Positions 1 through 6,380 of a stretch of 20,867 bases of DNA are shown piece by piece (position 1 is the first letter of the stretch; each line of letters opens with the position of its first letter). Under the pieces are notes generated by a model. The model had not been told where the DNA came from. It was given only the letters and a program-made list of their open reading frames with translations, and did no database searches. Position numbers and translations under genes: made by a program. Origin of the DNA: an uncultured Atopobiaceae bacterium (GTDB lineage: Bacteria; Actinomycetota; Coriobacteriia; Coriobacteriales; Atopobiaceae); assembly GCA_947626465.1 (NCBI GenBank), contig CANQSI010000010.1, positions 1-20,867 on the forward strand, read 5' to 3'.

Positions 1-864
1 GCTCGTGGCCATGGTCTTCGTGCTGCGCGTCCAGCCCGTGGGCGCCTGGAGGGCGAGCGGATTGGCGGGGCCCGCCTCGGGGAGGGAAAGCGCGCCCAGG
101 CGCTCGTCGAGGAAGGCGAGCTCGCGCTCGATGTCGAGGTCGCCGTAGAGCACCACATGGGCGTTTTCCGGGCGATAGTGGCGCAGGTGCGCGTCGCAAT
201 AGGCCTCGTAGGTGAGGGTGGGGATGGCCGCGGGGTCGCCTCCCGATTCGAAGCGATAGCACGTATCCGGGAAGAGCCCCTGCTTCACCCCGAGGTAGAG
301 CACGTCGTCGGGGTCGGAGAGGGCGCCTTTCATCTCGTTCAGGACGACGCCATTTCGCTTGAGGGGCGCCTCAGCGTCCTCGAGCTCGAGGTGCCAGCCC
401 TCCTGCTCGAAGATCTCGCGGCGCGTGTGGAGGTCGGGGTGAAAGACGGCGTCGAAGTAGACGTCGATGAGGTTCTCGAGGTCATCGACGTTCGTGGATG
501 CCACGGGATACATCGTCTTGTCGGGGAAGGTGAAGGCGTTCAGGAAGGTGGCCATCGAGGTCTTGAGCAGCTCGACGAAGGGCTCCTTCACGGGGTAGCG
601 CGCAGATCCGTCGAGGACGGAGTGCTCGAGGATGTGGAAGACCCCGGTGTCGTCTGCGGGCGGCGTCTTGAAGGTGATGGTGAACGCGCGCTCGACGTCG
701 TCGTTTGCGAGCCAGAGGAGGCGAAGCCCGCTCGCGGCGTGCGTGAAGACGAGCGCCTCGCCGTCTATCTCGGGGACGCGCTCGCATCGCTTGAGCTCAA
801 AGCCCGAGAACTCGGCGCCCGGACGGATGCGCGGATCGTGCGACGGCAGCGTGAACGTGCTCAT
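1..864 (-). CDS. M16C family zinc metallopeptidase (presequence-protease/Cym1-like), 3' part missing
   Basis: This is the N-terminal 288 residues of an insulinase-superfamily (M16) protease; the rest lies beyond the left edge. The inverted zinc motif HILEH is at residues 77-81 (zinc ligands H77 and H81, catalytic base E80). The third ligand is probably E177 in NEMKG, 96 residues after H81, the spacing expected of the M16C/PreP branch. The surrounding residues EHSVLDGS, YPVKEPFVELLK and FLNAFTFPDKTMYPVAS are typical of that branch. M16C enzymes are about 950-1000 residues long and degrade peptides inside a closed chamber; no signal peptide is visible, so a cytoplasmic peptide-degrading role is inferred. 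The ATG at 864 is preceded by GAGGGG about 7 bases upstream. An intrinsic terminator lies only 25 bases before the start codon, so this gene has no room for its own nearby promoter. Confidence 0.9.
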   Translation of the reverse strand, partial: MSTFTLPSHDPRIRPGAEFSGFELKRCERVPEIDGEALVFTHAASGLRLLWLANDDVERAFTITFKTPPADDTGVFHILEHSVLDGSARYPVKEPFVELLKTSMATFLNAFTFPDKTMYPVASTNVDDLENLIDVYFDAVFHPDLHTRREIFEQEGWHLELEDAEAPLKRNGVVLNEMKGALSDPDDVLYLGVKQGLFPDTCYRFESGGDPAAIPTLTYEAYCDAHLRHYRPENAHVVLYGDLDIERELAFLDERLGALSLPEAGPANPLALQAPTGWTRSTKTMATS

Positions 865-889
865 GGCCAAACCCCTCGTCTTCTGCGGG

Positions 890-914
890 AAAAAAGGAGC
901 CTCGTGGAGGCTCC
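890..914 (-). terminator. Intrinsic terminator after the peptidoglycan hydrolase gene
   Basis: Read on the minus strand, a perfect 8-bp stem GGAGCCTC/GAGGCTCC with a 3-base loop is followed directly by six T's. It begins 8 bases after the hydrolase stop codon. The T-tract ends 25 bases before the M16C start codon, so it may also limit read-through into that gene. Confidence 0.85.
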
Positions 915-922
915 CATAAAGG

Positions 923-2035
923 CTAGATCTTCGCCATTTCCGCTGCCGTGGCCACGTACCAGTCGTGGGCGTTGGGCGGGCAGTACTTCTGGGCGCTGTC
1001 CTCGCTGATCGTGTAGCCGTAGCCCTGCGCAAGGCCGCGGACGTGGGCGCGAATGGCGGTGTCCCAATCGGGCCAGCTCACCTGCCCCCAGCCCCAGGCG
1101 TTGTGGGGGAGGAAGCAGTTGAGGCCCTTGGAGCTCTCGGTGTTGGAGATGGCGGGAGACCAGCGCGGATCCACGCCGTAGTCGCAGGCAGCCTCGGCGA
1201 AGGCGTAGCCATAGCCCTCGAGCGGGGAGCCTGCGAGGTAGTTGTCGATGCGCTGCGTCCATTCCGCGATGAAGCTGTCGCGATCCGTGGGCTCAACCGA
1301 CGCGTTCGGGTTGGCGCTGGTAGTGGGGTTCTCGGTGGGCTTCGCGGGCTTGGCCGCAGGGGGCTGGTTCTGGGGCGCGGATTCGTGGATGGCGCTGTTG
1401 AGGGCCGAGGTGTCGCCTCCGAAGATCGCTTCCTGCGCGGCGCTGCGCGCGGCTGCCTTCGCGGCCTCCTCCGCGGCCTTGCGCGCGGCCTCGGCCACCG
1501 CCTCGTCGCGAAGCTTCTCGGCTTCCTTCACCGCCTCATCGGCAATCTCGCGCTGCTTCTCGGCCTCGTCCTTTTGCGCCTCGAGCTCCGACTCGGTGCT
1601 TTGGAGCTCGGCCTTGAGGTTGGTGAGTCGATTGGCCTCGGCGGTGTTGGCATCCGTCACCGCGCCGAGGTAGCTCACCACGGAGATGAACGAATTGAAG
1701 TCGTCGGCGGAGAGGATGAGCTCGATGAGGCCGTTCTTGTTCTGGCCGAACTTGTAGAGCCTGCGGATGGCCTCGGCGCTCTTCTCCTTCTGCTCGGGGA
1801 TCTTCGCCTCGATGTCGGCGATCTTGGCTTGGTTCTCCGAGATGGAAGCCTCGAGCTGCTGCACTTTGGTCATCGCGTCGTCATAGGTTTTCGCCGCGGC
1901 AGCCACGCGCTCCTCGAGCTCCTCGATGCTGGTCTCCTCGGCGAGGGCAGGTGCGCCGAAGCCGAGGGAAAGCGCCACCACGGCGGCGAGCGCGCCAGCG
2001 GCGATACCTCGGACTTTGGACGTGAAGCAAGTCAT
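923..2035 (-). CDS. Secreted coiled-coil protein with C-terminal lysozyme-like domain (putative peptidoglycan hydrolase)
   Basis: The product is 370 residues. Residues 1-32 form a classical signal peptide: K7/R9, a hydrophobic core, and cleavage after APALA. Residues about 33-205 are a long Glu/Lys/Ala-rich coiled coil resembling the N-terminal regulatory coiled coils of PcsB/CwlO-type cell-wall hydrolases. A Pro/Thr/Asn-rich linker follows to about residue 255. The last ~115 residues look like a lysozyme/lytic-transglycosylase fold: E300 in NTESSKG is a candidate catalytic acid and the following WGWGQVSW resembles the conserved Gly-Gln segment of that fold. No NlpC/P60 Cys-His catalytic pair is apparent. 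An in-frame GTG at 2086 would put 17 charged residues before the signal peptide, so the ATG at 2035 is preferred, although its GGAAGGA is about 16 bases away. The likely role is remodelling peptidoglycan outside the membrane. Substrate and activity are inferred. Confidence 0.78.
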   Translation of the reverse strand: MTCFTSKVRGIAAGALAAVVALSLGFGAPALAEETSIEELEERVAAAAKTYDDAMTKVQQLEASISENQAKIADIEAKIPEQKEKSAEAIRRLYKFGQNKNGLIELILSADDFNSFISVVSYLGAVTDANTAEANRLTNLKAELQSTESELEAQKDEAEKQREIADEAVKEAEKLRDEAVAEAARKAAEEAAKAAARSAAQEAIFGGDTSALNSAIHESAPQNQPPAAKPAKPTENPTTSANPNASVEPTDRDSFIAEWTQRIDNYLAGSPLEGYGYAFAEAACDYGVDPRWSPAISNTESSKGLNCFLPHNAWGWGQVSWPDWDTAIRAHVRGLAQGYGYTISEDSAQKYCPPNAHDWYVATAAEMAKI

Positions 2036-2076
2036 ATGGCGCGGAGCAAGATCCTTCCGGAGCCGGTTCTGGGGAC

Positions 2077-2107
2077 AAAAAACCACCTTAAGGGTTTCTT
2101 AAGGCGG
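2077..2107 (-). terminator. Intrinsic terminator in the leader of the hydrolase gene
   Basis: On the minus strand CCGCCTTAAG / CTTAAGGTGG pair as a 10-bp stem (one G-U) around the loop AAACC, followed at once by TTTTTT. It ends 41 bases before the hydrolase ATG. It is either the distal terminator of the upstream stress-protein gene or a conditional terminator in the hydrolase leader. No promoter-like sequence is apparent in the 41 bases after it, which favours the second reading. Confidence 0.7.
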
Positions 2108-2130
2108 GAAGCAAAGTTTAGCGTCTCGAC

Positions 2131-2181
2131 ATGCATTTCGCACGAGCAGGGCGAAATGAGTATGAAATCTTTCAAATGCAT
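2131..2181 (-). promoter_or_regulatory. Overlapping inverted repeats in the hydrolase leader
   Basis: Two dyads share one arm. CATTTCGC at 2134-2141 pairs with GCGAAATG at 2151-2158. ATGCATTT at 2131-2138 pairs with AAATGCAT at 2174-2181. Because 2134-2138 belongs to both, the two stems are mutually exclusive in RNA. They lie 24-74 bases upstream (in transcription order) of the leader terminator. They could be RNA structure or DNA operators; no known riboswitch class was recognised. Confidence 0.4.
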
Positions 2182-2202
2182 CCCACATCTTGGGGATTGG
2201 GA

Positions 2203-2232
2203 CGAGCGGCACCCCAAGAGGGGTGCCGCTCG
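2203..2232 (-). terminator. Strong hairpin downstream of the universal stress protein gene
   Basis: CGAGCGGCACCCC at 2203-2215 and its exact complement at 2220-2232 form a 13-bp GC-rich stem with a 4-base loop, 22 bases past the stress-protein stop codon. No T-tract follows on either strand, so it may act as a weak terminator or as a 3'-end stabilising hairpin rather than a classical intrinsic terminator. Confidence 0.6.
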
Positions 2233-2254
2233 CAAACATGCGTTGAGATGGCTG

Positions 2255-2710
2255 CTACTTCACCACGAGGATGTCGCACTCGCAGCTGCGAAGCAAAAAC
2301 GAGGAGATGGAGCCGAGCAGCGCGTACTTCACCTTCGAGAGGCCGCGCGCGCCGCAGAGCACGAGGTCGGGCTTGATGACGTCGAGCATCTTGTCCTCGA
2401 GGGTCTCGCGCACGCGCCCCTCCTCCTGCACGACCGTCACGGAGGGGATGGTGTTCAGGGCCTTCGCCTCCTCGAGGGGGCCGGCGATGGATTCGAGGAA
2501 GGTGGCCTTGAGGTTCTCGACCGTGCCCTCGGGCACCTTGTTGCCGCCCACCTCCATGGCGCTCGTGTCGATGACGTGGCCGATGATGAGTTCGGCGCCA
2601 TTGTTGTCGGCAACGGTGATCGCGCGATCAAGCACCTTGTACTGCTGCTCGCTGCCGTCAAGCGACACGAAGATCTTCTTGTAGCCCAAGTCTTTAAAGG
2701 TGGCGACCAT
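2255..2710 (-). CDS. Universal stress protein, UspA family, ATP-binding type
   Basis: The 151-residue product is a full-length single Usp domain. It opens with YKKIFVSLDGSEQ (strand 1 and the nucleotide-binding Asp-Gly-Ser turn). It contains VIDTSA after strand 2 and closes with the ATP-binding signature G-x2-G-x9-G-S: G120, G123, G133-S134. The signature places it with the ATP-binding Usp branch rather than E. coli UspA. Such cytoplasmic dimers help survival under starvation, anaerobic or envelope stress; the client here is unknown. The ATG is preceded by AAGGGAA about 4 bases upstream. It is transcribed divergently from uppP. Confidence 0.93.
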   Translation of the reverse strand: MVATFKDLGYKKIFVSLDGSEQQYKVLDRAITVADNNGAELIIGHVIDTSAMEVGGNKVPEGTVENLKATFLESIAGPLEEAKALNTIPSVTVVQEEGRVRETLEDKMLDVIKPDLVLCGARGLSKVKYALLGSISSFLLRSCECDILVVK

Positions 2711-2743
2711 GATGTTCCCTTCGCGTGAATGGTGTTGGCGCTA

Positions 2744-2773
2744 AGTGTAGTCTCCCGTTTTCGGGACTGTGCC
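2744..2773 (-). promoter_or_regulatory. Possible promoter/operator of the stress protein gene
   Basis: Reading the minus strand, TACACT (2749-2744) fits a -10 hexamer 33 bases before the start codon. A perfect short dyad TCCCG-AAAA-CGGGA (2753-2766) fills the region between it and a poor -35. A repressor or activator site overlapping the promoter is possible. Weak evidence. Confidence 0.3.
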
Positions 2774-2794
2774 CATCTCGCGGCAGGCGTATGC

Positions 2795-2810
2795 CCGCTA
2801 CGCTGCTTGA
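2795..2810 (+). promoter_or_regulatory. Promoter-like motif before uppP
   Basis: CCGCTACGCTGCTTGA contains TACGCT, a possible -10. It matches 14 of 16 bases of CCGCTACACTGCTAGA at 15188-15203, in front of tatA. No good -35 is seen at the right distance. It lies about 74 bases before the uppP start. Confidence 0.3.
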
Positions 2811-2883
2811 ACCGTGACCGCGAATCGGCGTGCGGATGCGCGATCATGGGGGCTAAGGATCCATGATGGCCCAGGAGGTGCTG

Positions 2884-3807
2884 ATGGATTTCGTGGAGCT
2901 TCTCAAGGCGGCGCTCTTCGGCTTCGTGGAGGGCGTGACGGAGTGGCTCCCCATCTCCTCGACGGGGCATCTCCTCCTGCTCAACCAGTTCGTCTCCCTC
3001 GATGTGAGCCCGGAGTTCTGGGACCTCTTCCTCGTCGTGGTGCAGCTCGGGGCGATACTGGCCATCTGCGTGCTCTTCTTCCGGCAGCTGAATCCCTTTG
3101 CGCCCTCGAAGGGCGCGGAGGGCAGGCGACGGACGTGGGCGCTTTGGGGAAAGATCGTGCTCGCGTGCATTCCCGCCGCGGTGGTGGGCATTCCGCTCGA
3201 CGACTGGATGGAGGAGCACCTCTCCGGCCCCTTCACCATCGCCGCCGCGCTCATCGTCTACGGCATCGCGTTCATTTGGGTGGAGAGCGTGAGGGAGGGA
3301 AAGGCGCGAGAGCTCGCGTTGGGCTCGGCGCGGATGAAGCATCTGCGCAAGGTCGCCCAGCCGCAGAGTGCCGCCGAGCTCGCCGACATGGAGGCGAGCG
3401 TGCAGAGCGTGGGCGAGCTCGGCCTGAAGAAGGCCTTCGGCATTGGCTGCTTCCAGGTGCTCTCGCTCGTGCCCGGCACCTCGCGCTCCGGTTCCACCAT
3501 CCTCGGCGGCCTCTTGCTCGACACGAGCCGCACCGTCGCCGCGGAATTCACGTTCTACCTCGCCATTCCGGTGATGTTCGGGGCGAGCTTGGTGCGGGTG
3601 GCCAAGTATGTGCTGCGCGGGTTCAGCCCCACCTCGGGAGAGCTCTCGATCCTTTTCGTGGGGTGCGTGGTGGCGTTCGTCGTGTCCATCCTTGCCGTGA
3701 AGTTCCTGCTCGCCTTCGTGCGGCGCCACGACTTCAAGCCCTTCGGGTGGTATCGCATCGTGCTCGGCGTGGTGGTGATCGTCTACTTCGCCCTCCTCGC
3801 GAAGTGA
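2884..3807 (+). CDS. uppP: Undecaprenyl-diphosphatase (BacA/UppP family)
   Basis: This integral membrane enzyme dephosphorylates undecaprenyl pyrophosphate outside the cytoplasm, recycling the lipid carrier for peptidoglycan and other wall polymers; the family also gives bacitracin tolerance. The 307-residue product carries both catalytic signatures. The first is EGVTEWLPISSTGH, with E16, E20, S26 and H29. The second is PGTSRSG at 197-203, with R201. Several hydrophobic segments are evident. A charged insert of about 45 residues before the second motif explains why it is somewhat longer than the ~270 of E. coli BacA. The ATG at 2884 is chosen over two ATGs at 2863/2866 because AGGAGG lies five bases upstream of it. 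Confidence 0.96.
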   Translation: MDFVELLKAALFGFVEGVTEWLPISSTGHLLLLNQFVSLDVSPEFWDLFLVVVQLGAILAICVLFFRQLNPFAPSKGAEGRRRTWALWGKIVLACIPAAVVGIPLDDWMEEHLSGPFTIAAALIVYGIAFIWVESVREGKARELALGSARMKHLRKVAQPQSAAELADMEASVQSVGELGLKKAFGIGCFQVLSLVPGTSRSGSTILGGLLLDTSRTVAAEFTFYLAIPVMFGASLVRVAKYVLRGFSPTSGELSILFVGCVVAFVVSILAVKFLLAFVRRHDFKPFGWYRIVLGVVVIVYFALLAK

Positions 3808-3875
3808 GCGCACGGCGCCTCGCGGCACTCTCGCTCGGGGTTCGAGGGCGCGTAATTGTTGTCGGATTTGGTTTG

Positions 3876-3881
3876 TAGAAT
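3876..3881 (+). promoter_or_regulatory. Possible -10 element of pcrA
   Basis: TAGAAT matches the -10 consensus at five of six positions. It lies in an unusually AT-rich patch in this otherwise GC-rich region, 31 bases before the pcrA start. No convincing -35 is seen. Confidence 0.35.
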
Positions 3882-3912
3882 GGCTCCGCGAAGCCATCGA
3901 CGGGGAGTGCGC

Positions 3913-6258
3913 ATGCCTGAGAGCGTCTTGGATCTCGAGACTTTGAACCCTGAGCAGCTTGAGGCGGTGCTCTGCACGGAGGGGCCGCTCCTCGTGCTTG
4001 CCGGCGCCGGTTCGGGAAAGACGCGCGTCCTCACGTATCGCATCGCGCACCTCGTGGCGGACCTCGACGTGGCCCCCTGGCGCATCCTCGCCATCACCTT
4101 CACGAACAAGGCCGCAAAGGAGATGCGGGATCGCCTGATGGCCACCGTGCCCGGCGGCATCCGCGGCATGTGGGTGTGCACCTTCCACGCCATGGCGGTG
4201 CGGATGCTTCGCGAGGATGGCGAGCGCGTGGGCTACGGGCAGAACTTCACCATCTACGACGACGGGGATTCGCGCGCGCTCATGCGCCGGCTCTGCGACG
4301 AGGAACACCTCGACCCCAAGCGCTATCCGCTCGCCCGCGTGCGCTCGCGGATCTCGAACGCGAAGATGGCGCTCGTGGGGCCCTCGGACTACCTCGCGCG
4401 CGCGGGAAGGCCCGAGGACTTCGTCATCGCGCGCATCTACGAGCGCTACCAGGCCCAGCTCGAGCGCACGAACGCGATGGACTTCGACGACCTCCTCGTG
4501 AACGCCTACCGCCTGCTCTCGAAGCACGAGGATGTGCTCGCGCGCTACCAGGAGCGCTTCCGCTACATCTCGGTGGACGAGTACCAAGACACGAACCGCG
4601 TGCAGTACCTCCTCACGAACCTCCTCGCGGCGCGTTCGCGAAACCTCATGGTGGTGGGCGACGACGACCAGTCGATCTACTCCTGGCGTGGCGCCGACAT
4701 CCAAAACATCCTCGACTTCAAGCGCGACTATCCCGAGGCCACGGTGGTGAAGCTCGAGCGCAACTACCGCTCCACCGCGCACATCCTCGAAGCGGCCAAC
4801 GCGGTGGTGGGGCACAACCGTCGTCGCGAGCCCAAGCACCTCTACACCGAAAGCGCGAAAGGCGAACTCATCGGCGTATACCGCGCCACCGACGAGCAGG
4901 ACGAGGGCCGCTGGATCGCCTCGGAGATCGAGCGGCTCCACCGCCGGGGCATCTCCTACGACGACGTCGCGGTGTTCTATCGCACGAACGCCCAGAGCCG
5001 CACCATCGAGGACATGTTCCTGCGCGCGGGCGTGCCCTATAAGATCGTCGGCGGCACGCGGTTCTTCGATCGCTCCGAGGTGCGCGACGTGATGGCGTAC
5101 CTCAGGCTTGTGGTGAATCCCCTCGATGATGTGTCGGCGCGGCGCATCGTGAACGTGCCGAGGCGCGGCATCGGCGACACCTCCATGGCCAAGATCGACG
5201 CGGTGGCCGCGCGCTACGGCATCTCGTTCTTCGAGGCGGCCGAGCTCGCGGTGGGCGGCGAGGGAGGCCTCACGCCTCGCGCGCGCGAGGCGCTCGGCGC
5301 CTGGACGAGTGCCGTGGAGGAGGCGAGGCGCTACACCGGCGAGCTCGCGCGCGTGGTGGAGATGATCATCGCCAAGACGGGCATGCTCGAGGAGCTCGAG
5401 AACGCGAACACCCCGCAGGCGCTCGCCCGCGCGGAGAACATCCGCGAGTTCTTCCTCATCGCGCAGGAGTTCGACGAATCCCACGAGGTGTCGCCCGCCG
5501 CCCTTTTGGGCGTGGACGACCTCGAGGAGGGCCCCGCGGAGCCCGCGGCGCTCGACCCCGATGCCCCGAGCGCGGAGAAGCTCCCAGCGTTTCTCGAGTG
5601 GCTCGCCTTGAGGAGCGACCTCGACGCGCTTTCCGGGCAGACGAGCGCGGTCACGCTCATGACGGTGCATGCGGCCAAGGGCCTCGAGTTTCCCGCCGTG
5701 TTCGTGGCGGGGCTCGAAGAGGGGCTCTTCCCGCATCGCGGGCCGCAGGCCGAGCAGAGGGATGTGGAGGAGGAGCGGCGCCTCGCCTACGTGGCCATCA
5801 CGCGGGCTCGCCAGCGCCTCTACCTCACCTACGCGGAAAAACGCAGGACATGGGGCTCGAGCCAAGCGGCCGCCCCCAGTCGCTTCCTGAAGGAGATCCC
5901 CAAGGAGCACCTCCAATCCCTTGGCACGGGATCGCTCGGGTTCGAGGGCACCGGCTGGGAGAAGCGCGGGGATCGCCATGGGACCTTCGGCTCGGGTACG
6001 GGTTCGTATGCCTGGGGTGCGCGCTCCACCACAGCAGGTTCGGTGGCGCCGAAAGCCCCCGTCACCCCCGCGCTTCGCCAAACGCAGCGCGCGGCGAAGC
6101 CCTCCTTCAAGGCGGGAGACATGGTGGCCCACAAGACCTTCGGCCAGGGCATGGTGGTTTCCGCCGAGGGCGACATCGTGGAAGTGCAGTTCAAGGACAT
6201 GGACAAGCCGAAGCGGCTCATGCTCGGATTTGCGCCGCTCGTGAGGCTCGACGCGTAA
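3913..6258 (+). CDS. pcrA: ATP-dependent DNA helicase PcrA/UvrD (superfamily 1A)
   Basis: The 781-residue product is a complete 3'-5' helicase of nucleotide-excision and replication-associated repair. In order: a Q-motif around Q15; Walker A AGAGSGKT with K36; Walker B VDEYQDTN with D222-E223; motif III GDDDQSIYSWRGAD; motif IV LERNYRST; motif V TVHAAKGLEFPAVFVAGLEE; and motif VI RLAYVAITRARQRLYL. The C-terminal ~45 residues, GDMVAHKTFGQGMVV onward, match the Tudor-like domain that PcrA/UvrD uses to contact RNA polymerase. The linker before it is Gly/Ser/Thr-rich. The ATG at 3913 has GGGGAG five bases upstream; the longer in-frame start at 3856 has no such site and would add 19 atypical residues. 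Confidence 0.97.
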   Translation: MPESVLDLETLNPEQLEAVLCTEGPLLVLAGAGSGKTRVLTYRIAHLVADLDVAPWRILAITFTNKAAKEMRDRLMATVPGGIRGMWVCTFHAMAVRMLREDGERVGYGQNFTIYDDGDSRALMRRLCDEEHLDPKRYPLARVRSRISNAKMALVGPSDYLARAGRPEDFVIARIYERYQAQLERTNAMDFDDLLVNAYRLLSKHEDVLARYQERFRYISVDEYQDTNRVQYLLTNLLAARSRNLMVVGDDDQSIYSWRGADIQNILDFKRDYPEATVVKLERNYRSTAHILEAANAVVGHNRRREPKHLYTESAKGELIGVYRATDEQDEGRWIASEIERLHRRGISYDDVAVFYRTNAQSRTIEDMFLRAGVPYKIVGGTRFFDRSEVRDVMAYLRLVVNPLDDVSARRIVNVPRRGIGDTSMAKIDAVAARYGISFFEAAELAVGGEGGLTPRAREALGAWTSAVEEARRYTGELARVVEMIIAKTGMLEELENANTPQALARAENIREFFLIAQEFDESHEVSPAALLGVDDLEEGPAEPAALDPDAPSAEKLPAFLEWLALRSDLDALSGQTSAVTLMTVHAAKGLEFPAVFVAGLEEGLFPHRGPQAEQRDVEEERRLAYVAITRARQRLYLTYAEKRRTWGSSQAAAPSRFLKEIPKEHLQSLGTGSLGFEGTGWEKRGDRHGTFGSGTGSYAWGARSTTAGSVAPKAPVTPALRQTQRAAKPSFKAGDMVAHKTFGQGMVVSAEGDIVEVQFKDMDKPKRLMLGFAPLVRLDA

Positions 6259-6380
6259 GGCCGCGCTCTCGCACACGTCCGCTCGGCGTGCCGCTCAACT
6301 ACCGTCTTTCGCGAGGGGGTATGGCTACTGCGTAAAACATCGCCAACCTATTGCTCGCGTGATGCCTTCGGGAGGTCGCC

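Noticed and set aside
2036..2254. A c-di-AMP (ydaO-type) riboswitch before the hydrolase.
   Set aside because: The leader is too short and I could not place the conserved elements of that class. Only the terminator and dyads can be supported.
965..2728. A 587-codon plus-strand frame over the hydrolase and stress protein genes.
   Set aside because: It mirrors the minus-strand genes and crosses terminators and intergenic sequence; the translation is low in complexity.
2455..6276. A very long open frame on the minus strand (over 1200 codons) opposite uppP and pcrA.
   Set aside because: It reads antisense to two clear genes, and its composition (Arg/His/Glu/Ala-rich, no motif) is that expected from the complement of GC-biased codons.
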